Assembly: GCA_001464855.1 (NCBI GenBank)
Contig: LNEA01000030.1
Coordinates: forward strand, 1-40,865
Direction: 5' to 3'
Length of the DNA stretch: 40,865 nt
Source: Rhizobiales bacterium Ga0077530
GTDB lineage: Bacteria > Pseudomonadota > Alphaproteobacteria > Rhizobiales > Hyphomicrobiaceae
The notes under the pieces were generated by a model. That model saw nothing but the letters and a program-made list of their open reading frames with translations, ran no database searches and was not told the DNA's origin. Below are positions 25,852 through 33,113 of this stretch, one piece after another (position 1 is the first letter of the stretch; each line of letters starts with the position of its first letter). The position numbers and the translations under genes are program-made.

Positions 25852-27135
25852 ATGAAGACTTCGACCAAGAGCATCACCACCCGGATCGTAGATAGCCTTC
25901 CCGCCGATACCGAGGTCCGTGATTCGCAATTGCGCGGCTTTGGCATACGTCGCCAGAAAAGCGCGGACGTTTCCTACTTCGTCCAACGACGGGTACGAGG
26001 CCGCATGCGCCGGTTCACCATCGGCAGGCACGGAAGCCCCTGGACAACGACAACCGCCCGCGAGGAAGCCTCCAGGTTGCTGCTACTCATGCGGGCCGGA
26101 GGAAACCCTGCTGTCGAACGCGCAGCCGCCCGCGCCCGACAAATGACCTTTCAGGAGCTCACAGAGCAATTCCTTGAGATCCATGGCCCGACGTTGAAGG
26201 CTTCGACCCTCGTCACCTACACCGACTGCATCGAGTTGCGTCTGCGCCCGAAGTTTGGCAGCAAGCCTATCAATGAAATTACCCACATGGATGTAGCGAA
26301 GGCGCACGTCTCGTGGCGGGAGCACAAGACCGCCGCTAACAACGCGCTCACTTGCCTCTCGTCGATATTCGGCTGGGCGGAGGACCAGAAACTCCTGCCC
26401 AAACACACCAATCCGTGCCCAGACATCAAACGCTACAAGACGTCAAAGAAGGAGCGCTACCTTTCGCGCGATGAGCTGAGACGACTCGGCGTTACGCTCG
26501 ACTCTTGGGAAGCAAACGGCAAGATCAACATCTATGCCGCTTATGCCATCCGACTGCTTATCGTGACCGGCGCGCGCCTCAGTGAGATCCTCACCCTGCA
26601 GTGGTCCAACGTCCATTGGGAACACAGGGTTCTTCAGCTGCCGGATAGCAAGACGGGCTTCAAATACATCTTCCTCAACGACTATGCCTTGGCAGTCCTC
26701 AAGAGCATCCCGCGCATTGCGAGAAACCCCTACGTCATCGCTGGCAAGAAAGAAGGCCGCCACTTCGTCGGCCTCACCAAGATCTGGTACGCGTTGCGCG
26801 CAGAGGCCGGCCTCGACGACGTACGCATTCATGACCTCAGGCACTCGTTTGCATCGTTTGCGATTACGCTAGGTGGCTCCAACATCCCCATACTCGGCCG
26901 GGTACTCGGCCACTCCAACCCCGAAACCACCGCCCGCTATACCCACATCGCCAAAGACCCTGCCGCTGCGATCGCCGACGCGACGGGACGGGAATTGGCG
27001 CTGATCATGAATCGCGACTTCCGGCTTCCGAGAGCGCGTCCCATCTACGTCGTCCGCTCTACGGTCGCTCAGCACGTTTCAAAAGCCCGGGTAAGGCGCA
27101 AGCCATTGCGCATCGCGACCACGCTCAATGTCTGA
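25852..27135 (+). CDS. int: Tyrosine recombinase / phage-type integrase
   Basis: A site-specific recombinase of 427 residues from the ATG at 25852. A start at 25783 would add 23 residues without a ribosome site. The arm-binding N-terminus (SITTRIVDSLPADTEVRDSQLRGFGIRR) is like that of P4-type integrases. The core-binding domain covers about residues 95-185. The catalytic domain has Arg in VTGARLSEIL, His-x-x-Arg in IHDLRHSFAS, the second His in GRVLGHSNPETT and the Tyr nucleophile in TARYTHI. It lies 176 bp from the tRNA-Gly fragment and should insert and excise the element at that tRNA gene. Confidence 0.92.
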   Translation: MKTSTKSITTRIVDSLPADTEVRDSQLRGFGIRRQKSADVSYFVQRRVRGRMRRFTIGRHGSPWTTTTAREEASRLLLLMRAGGNPAVERAAARARQMTFQELTEQFLEIHGPTLKASTLVTYTDCIELRLRPKFGSKPINEITHMDVAKAHVSWREHKTAANNALTCLSSIFGWAEDQKLLPKHTNPCPDIKRYKTSKKERYLSRDELRRLGVTLDSWEANGKINIYAAYAIRLLIVTGARLSEILTLQWSNVHWEHRVLQLPDSKTGFKYIFLNDYALAVLKSIPRIARNPYVIAGKKEGRHFVGLTKIWYALRAEAGLDDVRIHDLRHSFASFAITLGGSNIPILGRVLGHSNPETTARYTHIAKDPAAAIADATGRELALIMNRDFRLPRARPIYVVRSTVAQHVSKARVRRKPLRIATTLNV

Positions 27136-27178
27136 CTAGATTCGTCACTGACCATCCATGGCACCGCGATAACGAGTG

Positions 27179-27550
27179 TCACCACCACGAAGAGTAGAAC
27201 ACCGTGTCGCCGTTCGCGATAGCCTCGCGGGCTTTGGCGATGAAATCCATGTCGTCGTCATACTCGCTTTGATCACCAAATGAGGTGCCGAAGAAGGGAC
27301 CGTGTGTCTCGGGAAGGCGGCGGGCTTTCAAGGTGAGCTCGAGCACGTCCAGGTCATAGGCGGTAAGCATCAGCGTTGCGCAGTTGAAGTCGTCATCCTG
27401 ACCGCCTTTGGCGCGGTAGAGCCGTTGCATCCAGCCGTGTAGATTGGGGTGCTTGCGCCACTCGTGGATCTGCCTGCAGTCGCTTGGTTCGAAGTCCGTT
27501 GGCGTGCTTGGGACGCTGCTGGTGGTGAAGGCGTACATATCGAGGCCCAT
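27179..27550 (-). CDS. Conserved plasmid-type hypothetical protein (MGLDMYAF family)
   Basis: A 123-residue protein starting MGLDMYAFTTSSV and continuing with QIHEWRKHPNLHGWMQRLYRAKGG and ETHGPFFGTSFGDQSEYDDDMDFIAKAREAI. I recognise the MGLDMYA start from small hypothetical proteins common on alphaproteobacterial plasmids and integrative elements; no function is known to me. The frame is open upstream, but the ATG at 27550 marks where the conserved sequence begins. Its leader (CAAACCAAACGAAAGCA) resembles those of other genes in this block. It is the last gene of the block, separated from the methyltransferase gene by 272 bp that hold no gene. Confidence 0.7.
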   Translation of the reverse strand: MGLDMYAFTTSSVPSTPTDFEPSDCRQIHEWRKHPNLHGWMQRLYRAKGGQDDDFNCATLMLTAYDLDVLELTLKARRLPETHGPFFGTSFGDQSEYDDDMDFIAKAREAIANGDTVFYSSWW

Positions 27551-27561
27551 GGTGAGTGCTT

Positions 27562-27731
27562 TCGTTTGGTTTGCGTTTTGTCCTCCCGGACGCGGTACGC
27601 ACGCACGCAGGCGGGGCCTCAGCGTCAATGGCCAACACGGGCGCGAAGCGCTGGCGCGGGCAGGCGGTTGACGCAGGGGTGCCTGAGGGCAGTCTCCGCA
27701 GATCCGTTGGAGGCAAATCCAAACCAAACGA
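27562..27731. repeat. 12-bp inverted repeat bounding the spacer before the last small gene
   Basis: TCGTTTGGTTTG at 27562-27573 and CAAACCAAACGA at 27720-27731 are perfect inverted copies 146 bp apart. The left arm coincides with the leader of the 123-residue gene. The enclosed spacer has no recognisable gene. The arms could mark a leader duplicated in inverted orientation or a small excisable or rearranged segment. Confidence 0.4.
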
Positions 27732-27822
27732 GTGCGCCGGCGCGTGGTCCCTGATGACAGCCAGTAACCTGGCAATGAGCTGCATCGCCACTCGGCCTTC
27801 ACGCAAGCGAGCCGCACGATCA

Positions 27823-28551
27823 CTACGCCGCGCAGTCCCCAGACTTAGTCGGGTCCGCCCGTGTCGAGAGCCAGGCGAACCGCGTCGCGCGCTTTTCGTC
27901 GTGGTTCCAAACCACCCAGCAATAGCGCTGTTTTGCAATTGTAGTCGTGGCCTGTGCCGGATCGCCGCTCGGCCAGCAGACACATTCGTCGAGCGCATAG
28001 ATGATCGACGGCGGATGAGCCAGGAAGAACGCGTGGCGACGTGGATGACAAAGGCTGTTGATGTTGAGCAGCATGGCGACTTTGCCACTGGATTTGGCAG
28101 TGAGATGCAATGCGTGTTTCACGAACGCATCACCCAAACCTCGGCCGTACGGTGGATTGGTCACGATGTGCTTGGCGAGTGCCAGTCGCTCTCCGAGAAA
28201 GTCGCGGCCAGGCTCACCGTATCCGTGGTCGACCAGATCGGTGGAAACGACCGAATGGCCGGCCTCTAGAAGCACCTTCGAGATGTGACCTTCGCCACAA
28301 GCGGGTTCCCAGATCGAGCCCTCAAAGCACTCGACAGCCAGTAGCGCACGCGTGGCCTCAGGTGGTGTCGGATAGAACTCGTAGGGCGCCCGACCAGGGC
28401 TTATGCGAGGACCGAACCGGAAGGCCCGTGCGGTTTCTGCAATCAGGTTGGTGGTCCGGACCTCGTTCGGACGAAGCAAACGCATTCTGGCGGGCGCTGG
28501 CGCAGCCTCGGGAGGCTTTAATTCGCGTGGATGGATCAGTCGGAGGCTCAT
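27823..28551 (-). CDS. Orphan adenine-type DNA methyltransferase-like protein
   Basis: A 242-residue protein. After a variable N-terminus it has YEFYPTPPEATRALLAVE, then motif I WEPACGEGHISKVL for S-adenosylmethionine, STDLVDHGYG, and motif IV TNPPYGRG, the catalytic signature of N6-adenine/N4-cytosine amino-methyltransferases. No restriction enzyme or target-recognition domain is adjacent. Such short orphan enzymes on mobile elements often guard against host restriction or mark element DNA; that role is inferred here. Its start overlaps the stop of the preceding 92-residue gene (ATGA), so it is translated as part of the small-gene block. Confidence 0.75.
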   Translation of the reverse strand: MSLRLIHPRELKPPEAAPAPARMRLLRPNEVRTTNLIAETARAFRFGPRISPGRAPYEFYPTPPEATRALLAVECFEGSIWEPACGEGHISKVLLEAGHSVVSTDLVDHGYGEPGRDFLGERLALAKHIVTNPPYGRGLGDAFVKHALHLTAKSSGKVAMLLNINSLCHPRRHAFFLAHPPSIIYALDECVCWPSGDPAQATTTIAKQRYCWVVWNHDEKRATRFAWLSTRADPTKSGDCAA

Positions 28552-28826
28552 GGGATGTTGCTTTCGCTTGTTTGTGACTCACCACCGATGAGGATGGTGA
28601 CGGTTGGAAGAACATCGATGCTGTCTTCATCGGTTTGCTCGAGATGCCAGTGACCGATGGCGCACGCGACAAGCTTCAGGAAATCGAGCCTCTCGCGTTG
28701 GGCGTAGTGCCCAAGATTCGCGATCAGGTCCGCAATGGCTTCCTCAGGAAGATGCGAACCTGCGATGTCGGCGTAGAGGTCGACGCAGGCGTCGGCCCAT
28801 AGGGCGCGCTGGCGGTTGGTCGTCAT
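28548..28826 (-). CDS. Hypothetical protein, 92 residues, in overlapping gene block
   Basis: The product starts MTTNRQRALWADACVDLYAD and is predicted mostly helical (AIADLIANLGHYAQRERLDFLKLVACAIGHWHLE). I do not recognise the family. The frame is supported by tight coupling: its ATG overlaps the stop of the upstream 106-residue gene and its stop overlaps the ATG of the methyltransferase gene, both as ATGA. The overlaps suggest equal, co-translational synthesis with its neighbours. Confidence 0.65.
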   Translation of the reverse strand: MTTNRQRALWADACVDLYADIAGSHLPEEAIADLIANLGHYAQRERLDFLKLVACAIGHWHLEQTDEDSIDVLPTVTILIGGESQTSESNIP

Positions 28827-29143
28827 ATCAGGACCTCCTTTCGCGGGAACTTCTCGTCGAGAAGCCTCACGATCTTGCGTGGCAAGTATTTGCGTGGATT
28901 GTCATAGCCACGCTGCGCCTGCGGTGAGATGAGCTCGCGACCGTCCCTCGCAATCTCGATGATGATGTCGTTGTGGCAGCCCCAGCTGAAGCTGCGCACA
29001 TCGTATCCAGCGGTCTCAAGCACCGACACAACCTCGTGGGTCATGTAAGCGCTGGCTCCGTCGCCAAATCCGAACTTGTCGAAAGCCTCTTCCCAGTTCC
29101 AGTGGAGGGTTCCACCGCACGCAAGGCATTTAGATTGAGGCAT
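28823..29143 (-). CDS. Hypothetical protein with N-terminal CxxC, 106 residues
   Basis: Begins MPQSKCLACGGTLHWNWEEAF. The CLAC pair looks like half of a zinc-binding knuckle, but no second pair is obvious, so metal binding is uncertain. The middle part (YMTHEVVSVLETAGYDVRSFSWGCHNDIIIEI) and the C-terminus (NPRKYLPRKIVRLLDEKFP) have normal protein composition. It overlaps the preceding gene by 14 bp and the following one by 4 bp. Its leader reads AAAACCAAAGAAAGCAG. The family is unknown to me. Confidence 0.65.
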   Translation of the reverse strand: MPQSKCLACGGTLHWNWEEAFDKFGFGDGASAYMTHEVVSVLETAGYDVRSFSWGCHNDIIIEIARDGRELISPQAQRGYDNPRKYLPRKIVRLLDEKFPRKEVLI

Positions 29144-29354
29144 GGCCGCTGCTTTCTTTGGTTTTGATGCGGCATACCTCGAGGATTTCGAAGTGACCTG
29201 TGCCTAGCGCTCTGATGCGAGGTTCTGTGCGACCTCTGTGCAGATAGAGATCGCTTGCAAGCTCCCCGGCTTCGCGGGCGTCAATGGCGTCGACGTCGAT
29301 TGCGTAGATGCAGATCTCCTGAAGCGTCACCTCGTAAGGTCGGCGGCGGCTCAT
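29130..29354 (-). CDS. Hypothetical protein, 74 residues, in overlapping gene block
   Basis: The start at 29354 (MSRRRPYEVTLQEICIYAID) is chosen because it overlaps the stop of the upstream 56-residue gene as ATGA, matching the style of the block; a start four codons earlier is possible. The product contains DAREAGELASDLYLHRGRTE and RIRALGTGHFEILEVCRI. I do not recognise it. No membrane segment or signal is visible. Confidence 0.6.
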   Translation of the reverse strand: MSRRRPYEVTLQEICIYAIDVDAIDAREAGELASDLYLHRGRTEPRIRALGTGHFEILEVCRIKTKESSGHASI

Positions 29355-29521
29355 GATGGATTGCATTCATTGTCGTCCCACGTGTAGGCGGGGTTGTCGT
29401 CGTAGTGATCGCTTGCGAACCAGGCATCGAGGATGTCGTCGAGGTCCGCCTCCGCCACTCCCTGGATAGGGAAGGGGCAGAGGCTTGCGACCACCGCGCG
29501 TTCTGCTGGGGTGAGCTTCAT
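29351..29521 (-). CDS. Small hypothetical protein, 56 residues
   Basis: A short frame from ATG 29521 to TGA 29351. It gives an acidic protein: MKLTPAERAVVASLCPFP, then ADLDDILDAWFASDHYDD, ending ECNPS. The ATG overlaps the TGA of the upstream 72-residue gene (TGATG) and its own TGA overlaps the next ATG (ATGA). Two tight junctions and the acidic, ordered composition make a real gene likely despite its size. Function unknown. Confidence 0.6.
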   Translation of the reverse strand: MKLTPAERAVVASLCPFPIQGVAEADLDDILDAWFASDHYDDNPAYTWDDNECNPS

Positions 29522-29739
29522 CAGCGGCTCTCCCCTTGGGCGGGTTTGTCTTTGCGGATGCGGATGACGAGGCGTCCGTCGCTGCCGACCGGCACGAACT
29601 CGAGCGCGAGGTTCAGGCCCTGACCGTCTTCGTGCAACCAGGCGGCTCCGACCTTGGTCCAGTAGGCGCTCTTGCCTTCACCGCGGACGTGAAGCACGTC
29701 GTGGGTTGGCTTGCGGTTGGTGGTTTCTTGGTTTGCCAT
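29521..29739 (-). CDS. Conserved plasmid-type hypothetical protein, 72 residues, first gene of the block
   Basis: The ATG at 29739 is preferred over one at 29769 because AGGAG lies 9 bp upstream. The product contains THDVLHVRGEGKSAYWTKVG and AAWLHEDGQGLNLALEFVPV, then GRLVIRIRKDK. The pattern of a GEG followed by YWTKVGAAW and a final GRLVIR resembles small uncharacterised proteins common on rhizobial plasmids. Function is unknown. As the first gene it probably follows the promoter of the seven-gene block, in the 29740-29960 region. Confidence 0.65.
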   Translation of the reverse strand: MANQETTNRKPTHDVLHVRGEGKSAYWTKVGAAWLHEDGQGLNLALEFVPVGSDGRLVIRIRKDKPAQGESR

Positions 29740-30238
29740 TGTGGCTGTCTCCTTTGGTTTCGAGGCCACATCTGTTGCGGCCTGTCGGGGACAAAGGGAG
29801 CCATCGGCTATGAGGAGACAGAACAGAGGGGAGGGGCCTCACCCGGCTGCACAAGCGCACGCGCGGAAGCTGGGGACACCCCTTGGACGGGCTCCGCCGT
29901 GGCTCATCTTCCCCGATTGATTGGACGCACAGCGTGTTTGGCATTGGCCAAACGGTGACGCCCTACAAAACAAGATCACGAACCTGCCGAGCTACACGCT
30001 GCTGCTTGTCAGTCCGGTATTGGACACGCGCTCACTGGTCCGTCGGCGAGCCGGTCCGCTGGAAGAGCTTTGAACTAGAGTTTGCATGAGCGTGCAGCTC
30101 GCGCGGGCCGACGATGTCGCTTTATGTGTTGCGCGAATGGGCTCGCATGGAGTGAATGAATCTATTTGCAAAGAGAGGCGGCATTGATGCTGACGAGTAT
30201 TTCCATTATAAAGCGGTATTATAACGGAAGACATTGAC
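29740..30238. promoter_or_regulatory. Divergent promoter region between the small-gene block and a plus-strand unit
   Basis: About 500 bp. A perfect inverted repeat GTTTGGC-ATTG-GCCAAAC at 29936-29953 is a plausible operator for the minus-strand block. On the plus strand a good promoter lies at 30184-30212. A 33-codon frame from ATG 30088 is not convincing. The region is noticeably more AT-rich towards its right end. Confidence 0.4.
30184..30212 (+). promoter_or_regulatory. Sigma-70-type promoter for the 30239 gene
   Basis: TTGATG (-35, 30184-30189), a 17-bp spacer, then TATAAA (-10, 30207-30212). The match is 4/6 and 5/6 to the consensus. Transcription would start near 30219, followed by GGAAG at the right distance from the GTG start at 30239. 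Confidence 0.5.
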
Positions 30239-30373
30239 GTGGAATATCTGCAAGGCATTGAACTATTCTGGGCGAGCCCGGAGCGCTACGCCACAACGGG
30301 ACTCGACTGGGGCAATGCTTCTCATTATCCCGACATGGCCCACAATCTCCACAAGCTCTCACGGGAATCTTAG
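30239..30373 (+). CDS. Small hypothetical protein, 44 residues
   Basis: From GTG 30239 to TAG 30371-30373. GGAAG lies 8 bp upstream and a good promoter further upstream. The product, opening with EYLQGIELFWASPERYATTG and ending with HYPDMAHNLHKLSRES, is rich in aromatic and charged residues and looks like real protein. I do not recognise it. It ends 5 bp before the start of the next gene, which suggests a two-gene unit. Confidence 0.5.
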   Translation: MEYLQGIELFWASPERYATTGLDWGNASHYPDMAHNLHKLSRES

Positions 30374-30378
30374 GCGAG

Positions 30379-30921
30379 ATGCAAGTGTGCCGCGACGCGG
30401 CGCGCAAGAAAGAGCTGCGTGACCAGCTCACACGCGTCGATGCGCGGCTGTCCGTCCTGGAGCGGAGGTCCTGGCGCAAGGGTGTGCAACTGCCGGCCGA
30501 TGGACGGGACACCGTGTGCCGACTGGCTCTTGAGAAGATGGCGGATGCATTGGAGGAAGCCGCAGCTGCCTGGGTGCAGGCTGAGGCCACGGATGGCCGG
30601 AAAGTCTTGGTTGGGGCGATGTTGGAAATCGGATTGAGGTTTGGCGGAGTGGCTCAGCGCGAGGGTAAGTTGGCGAGATACGTAAGAGGGCCGCACGCTG
30701 GACTTGCGGTGGTGGCCGAATTCGTTGTGAACGGACAAGATTGTCTGGAGATGGAGGACTCGCCGACCTTGGCCGCTTTGGTGGGCTTCGCGCGCGCGAT
30801 ACCCTCGATGGAACAGCTTGAGGGTGACGGCAAGGCTGGAGATGCGCTCTTGAAGACGCTAGGAGAGTTTAAGCAATTGCTTGAGGATCGAGCGGCGCGC
30901 ACTGATACTCGTTTTACATAA
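30379..30921 (+). CDS. Hypothetical protein, 180 residues
   Basis: Begins MQVCRDAARKKELRDQLTRV. The first half is helical and charged (ALEKMADALEEAAAAWVQAE) and the second half has LARYVRGPHAGLAVVAEFVV, then a helix GDALLKTLGEFKQLLEDRAA. No signal peptide or membrane segment. It starts 5 bp after the preceding small gene and may be co-translated with it. I cannot assign a family. The two together could be a small two-component module such as toxin and antitoxin, but nothing in the sequence proves this. Confidence 0.55.
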   Translation: MQVCRDAARKKELRDQLTRVDARLSVLERRSWRKGVQLPADGRDTVCRLALEKMADALEEAAAAWVQAEATDGRKVLVGAMLEIGLRFGGVAQREGKLARYVRGPHAGLAVVAEFVVNGQDCLEMEDSPTLAALVGFARAIPSMEQLEGDGKAGDALLKTLGEFKQLLEDRAARTDTRFT

Positions 30922-31079
30922 GATTCATTATGCGAACAAATGCACCGCAGCCCTTTTCGGGCACTCTTTGTGTCATCTTTCAATAATCATTGCACTTCGG
31001 CCATTTATTATTAAAACTTCTGGTCCGCCCCTGTGGCCAATTAGATTGTTTGTTTTGGGGGTGGTATTTAGAAAAAATA

Positions 31080-31114
31080 CAGGGTATATTTACTTTGAAA
31101 GTGAAAGTACCCTG
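31080..31114. promoter_or_regulatory. Inverted repeat at the start of the DUF4143 ATPase gene
   Basis: CAGGGTA (31080-31086) and TACCCTG (31108-31114) are perfect inverted copies with 21 bp between them. Allowing one mismatch the arms extend to 10 bp. The right arm ends 2 bp before the TTG start, so a bound protein or an RNA hairpin here would directly affect translation. The surroundings (30925-31110) are the most AT-rich part of the window. Confidence 0.45.
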
Positions 31115-31116
31115 CA

Positions 31117-32316
31117 TTGTTTATTCGACGCTCCCTTCAAGATGCCCTGCTAAATTTTGGCAGCAAGTTTCCCATTATTCTAGTGACGGGCGCTCGCCAA
31201 GTCGGGAAATCCACCCTGCTTCGCCACGCCATTCATGACGCGGAATACGTCACTCTCGATGACCCCGAAGACCGCCAGCAGGCCCAAAAGGAGCCCAAGC
31301 TGTTCCTCTCCCGCTTCAAGGGACGGACCATCATTGACGAGGTGCAGTACGCCCCCGAATTGTTCCCCCTGCTCAAGATGCGGGTCGATGAGGAACAACG
31401 GATGGGCCAGTTCTGGCTTAGCGGCTCACAGCAATTTCATATGATGAAGAACGTCACAGAATCGCTTGCCGGCAGGGTGGCAATCCTTGGCTTGGCCGGA
31501 CTGTCGACGCGGGAATTGCTAGGGGAGCCCGATGCGCTTCCGTTGGAGCAACGGCTTTCAACAACCGTCAAAGCGCTGCCGTTGGGTGAGGTCTTTGAGC
31601 GAGTCTGGCGGGGCAGTTACCCTGCTCTGCACGATGGGCGAGGCCTTACTCCGGAAGAATTCTATCCGGCGTACGTCCAAACGTATCTTCAGCGAGATGT
31701 GCGTGACCTTGCTCGGGTGGGCGATGAAAGCGCCTTCCTGCTGTTCATGCAGCTGGTGGCAGCACGCACGGGCCAGCTGCTGAATTCGAGTGAGATTGCC
31801 AATGAGGCGGACATTTCCATCACGACCGTTCGGAATTGGCTGTCTATCCTCCAGGCGTCCGGTATCGTGGCCTTTGTCGACCCCTATCACAGCAACCGCA
31901 CAAGCCGGCTGGTCAAGACCAAGAAGCTGTACTTTCTCGATACCGGCCTCGCCGCCTGGCTTGGCGGCTGGAAGACAGCGGAAGCTCTCGCGCGCGGCGC
32001 GGCTGCCGGCGCCTTCCTCGAGACTTACGTTGTGAGCGAGGTGATGAAGGGAAGTTTCAATCGTGGTCAGCAGCCGGAATTCACGTTCTTCCGCGATCAC
32101 AACGACCGCGAAGTGGATATCCTGTCGATTGGCAGCAATACCCTTGTGCCCATGGAAGTGAAAACGACGTCCCGCCCCGACGGTCGGACGGCACGGCGTC
32201 TGTTGTTGGGCGAAAGCCTCAAGCTTGAACAAGGGCAAGGCGCCATCGTCTGCATGGTCGACAAGATCTATCCCCTCTCGGAGAAGGTCAACGCCTACCC
32301 GGTGGGGATGGTCTAA
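31117..32316 (+). CDS. AAA-type ATP-binding protein with DUF4143 domain
   Basis: A 399-residue protein. The N-terminal ATPase domain has Walker A VTGARQVGKSTLLRH (about residues 23-37), Walker B TIIDEVQYAPEL and sensor-1 LSGSQQF. A winged-helix-like part follows (LLNSSEIANEADISITTVRNWLSIL), then a DUF4143/nuclease-like C-terminus with FLETYVVSEV, EVDILSIG and VPMEVKTT, a D...ExK pattern like PD-(D/E)XK folds. Such proteins are widespread in bacteria and archaea and poorly understood; links to genome defence or mobile elements are suspected. The start must be TTG 31117, because a TGA at 31102 closes the frame upstream. It stands alone, with AT-rich DNA on its 5' side. Confidence 0.85.
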   Translation: MFIRRSLQDALLNFGSKFPIILVTGARQVGKSTLLRHAIHDAEYVTLDDPEDRQQAQKEPKLFLSRFKGRTIIDEVQYAPELFPLLKMRVDEEQRMGQFWLSGSQQFHMMKNVTESLAGRVAILGLAGLSTRELLGEPDALPLEQRLSTTVKALPLGEVFERVWRGSYPALHDGRGLTPEEFYPAYVQTYLQRDVRDLARVGDESAFLLFMQLVAARTGQLLNSSEIANEADISITTVRNWLSILQASGIVAFVDPYHSNRTSRLVKTKKLYFLDTGLAAWLGGWKTAEALARGAAAGAFLETYVVSEVMKGSFNRGQQPEFTFFRDHNDREVDILSIGSNTLVPMEVKTTSRPDGRTARRLLLGESLKLEQGQGAIVCMVDKIYPLSEKVNAYPVGMV

Positions 32317-32649
32317 CCGGGTCGGATTTATTCACTTACGAGTATTTCGTTGCTCTAAAACTCTGACCTAAGGGGGCGAGATTATCGAGTTTGTTCACTT
32401 AAGAGTCCGACAAAAAACTAAGTCATTGAAATCATGATGCCGCGACCAAATTAGCGTGACGATATTCAGCTCGCTCCGCACTTGGTCTTCGCCTTGGCGA
32501 CAATTATCCCGAACTGTACTCCCGACTGACTAAGGAAGGGAATTCGGTTGAGTGCCGTTTCGTGCTATTCAACGTCTGAAGTGAAATTGCACGAATATGG
32601 CTTGTTGGGCCGCACTAAACCACATGCCGCCGAGCCAGCGTGAAGTTCT
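32317..32649. other. Intergenic region with a spaced direct repeat
   Basis: No gene seen. TTCACTTACGAGT (32331-32343) and TTCACTTAAGAGT (32394-32406) are 12/13 identical direct repeats. They are bracketed by the inverted hexamers GTCGGA (32321-32326) and TCCGAC (32406-32411). These could be protein-binding sites or traces of an insertion near the ATPase gene. Confidence 0.35.
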
Positions 32650-33045
32650 TTATTCCGTTGTCTTGCCGTCGAAGTGTTCAGTCGATGCTTCCGCTTTCGC
32701 TTTGGTGGCAGCTACGAACCCATCGCGATGGTGGGGCGGACTGTAGAGCGTGTAGAGCTTCATCGGCTTGCTGGACGTGTTGGTCACGTTGTGCCGCGCA
32801 CCGGCAGGGACGACGATGCCATCGCCCTCTTGAATCTCGGATGACGTGCCGTCAATCACCACGACCCCCTTCCCCACTTCGATGCGGAAGAACTGATCGG
32901 TGTCTTTGTGGACCTCCTCGCCGATCGCCTCGCCGGGCGCCAATGACATCAACACCAGCTGCAAATGCTTTCCCGTGTACTGCACGCGACGAAAATCGCT
33001 GTTCTCTTCTGTGGATCCCTCGATGGGGTCGATAAAGCCTTTCAT
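32650..33045 (-). CDS. Cupin-domain protein
   Basis: A 131-residue single-domain cupin. Motif 1 is GEEVHKDTDQFFRIEVGKG and motif 2 is VPAGARHNVTNTSSKPMKLY. The first motif has His-Lys-Asp-Thr-Asp-Gln in place of the classic His-x-His, as in many cupins labelled mannose-6-phosphate-isomerase-like, so the metal site may differ. The ribosome site is good (AAGGAGA, about 6 bp upstream), and the leader AAACCAAACAAGGAGA matches those of other genes in the element. The reaction or ligand is unknown. Confidence 0.82.
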   Translation of the reverse strand: MKGFIDPIEGSTEENSDFRRVQYTGKHLQLVLMSLAPGEAIGEEVHKDTDQFFRIEVGKGVVVIDGTSSEIQEGDGIVVPAGARHNVTNTSSKPMKLYTLYSPPHHRDGFVAATKAKAEASTEHFDGKTTE

Positions 33046-33113
33046 GGTGTTCTCCTTGTTTGGTTTAACTTCCCACTATGCGCCCTTAAGGGCGCTGGTG
33101 ACATTGATCTGAG

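Noticed and set aside
27551-27823. N-terminal extension of the 123-residue protein up to 27823
   Set aside because: The extra residues are Arg/Pro/Ala-rich and the familiar start MGLDMYAF lies at 27550, with the same leader as neighbouring genes.
30219-30590. Minus-strand 123-codon frame over the two-gene unit
   Set aside because: It is Ser/Arg/Cys-rich as expected for an antisense shadow, while the plus strand has a promoter, ribosome sites and protein-like sequence.
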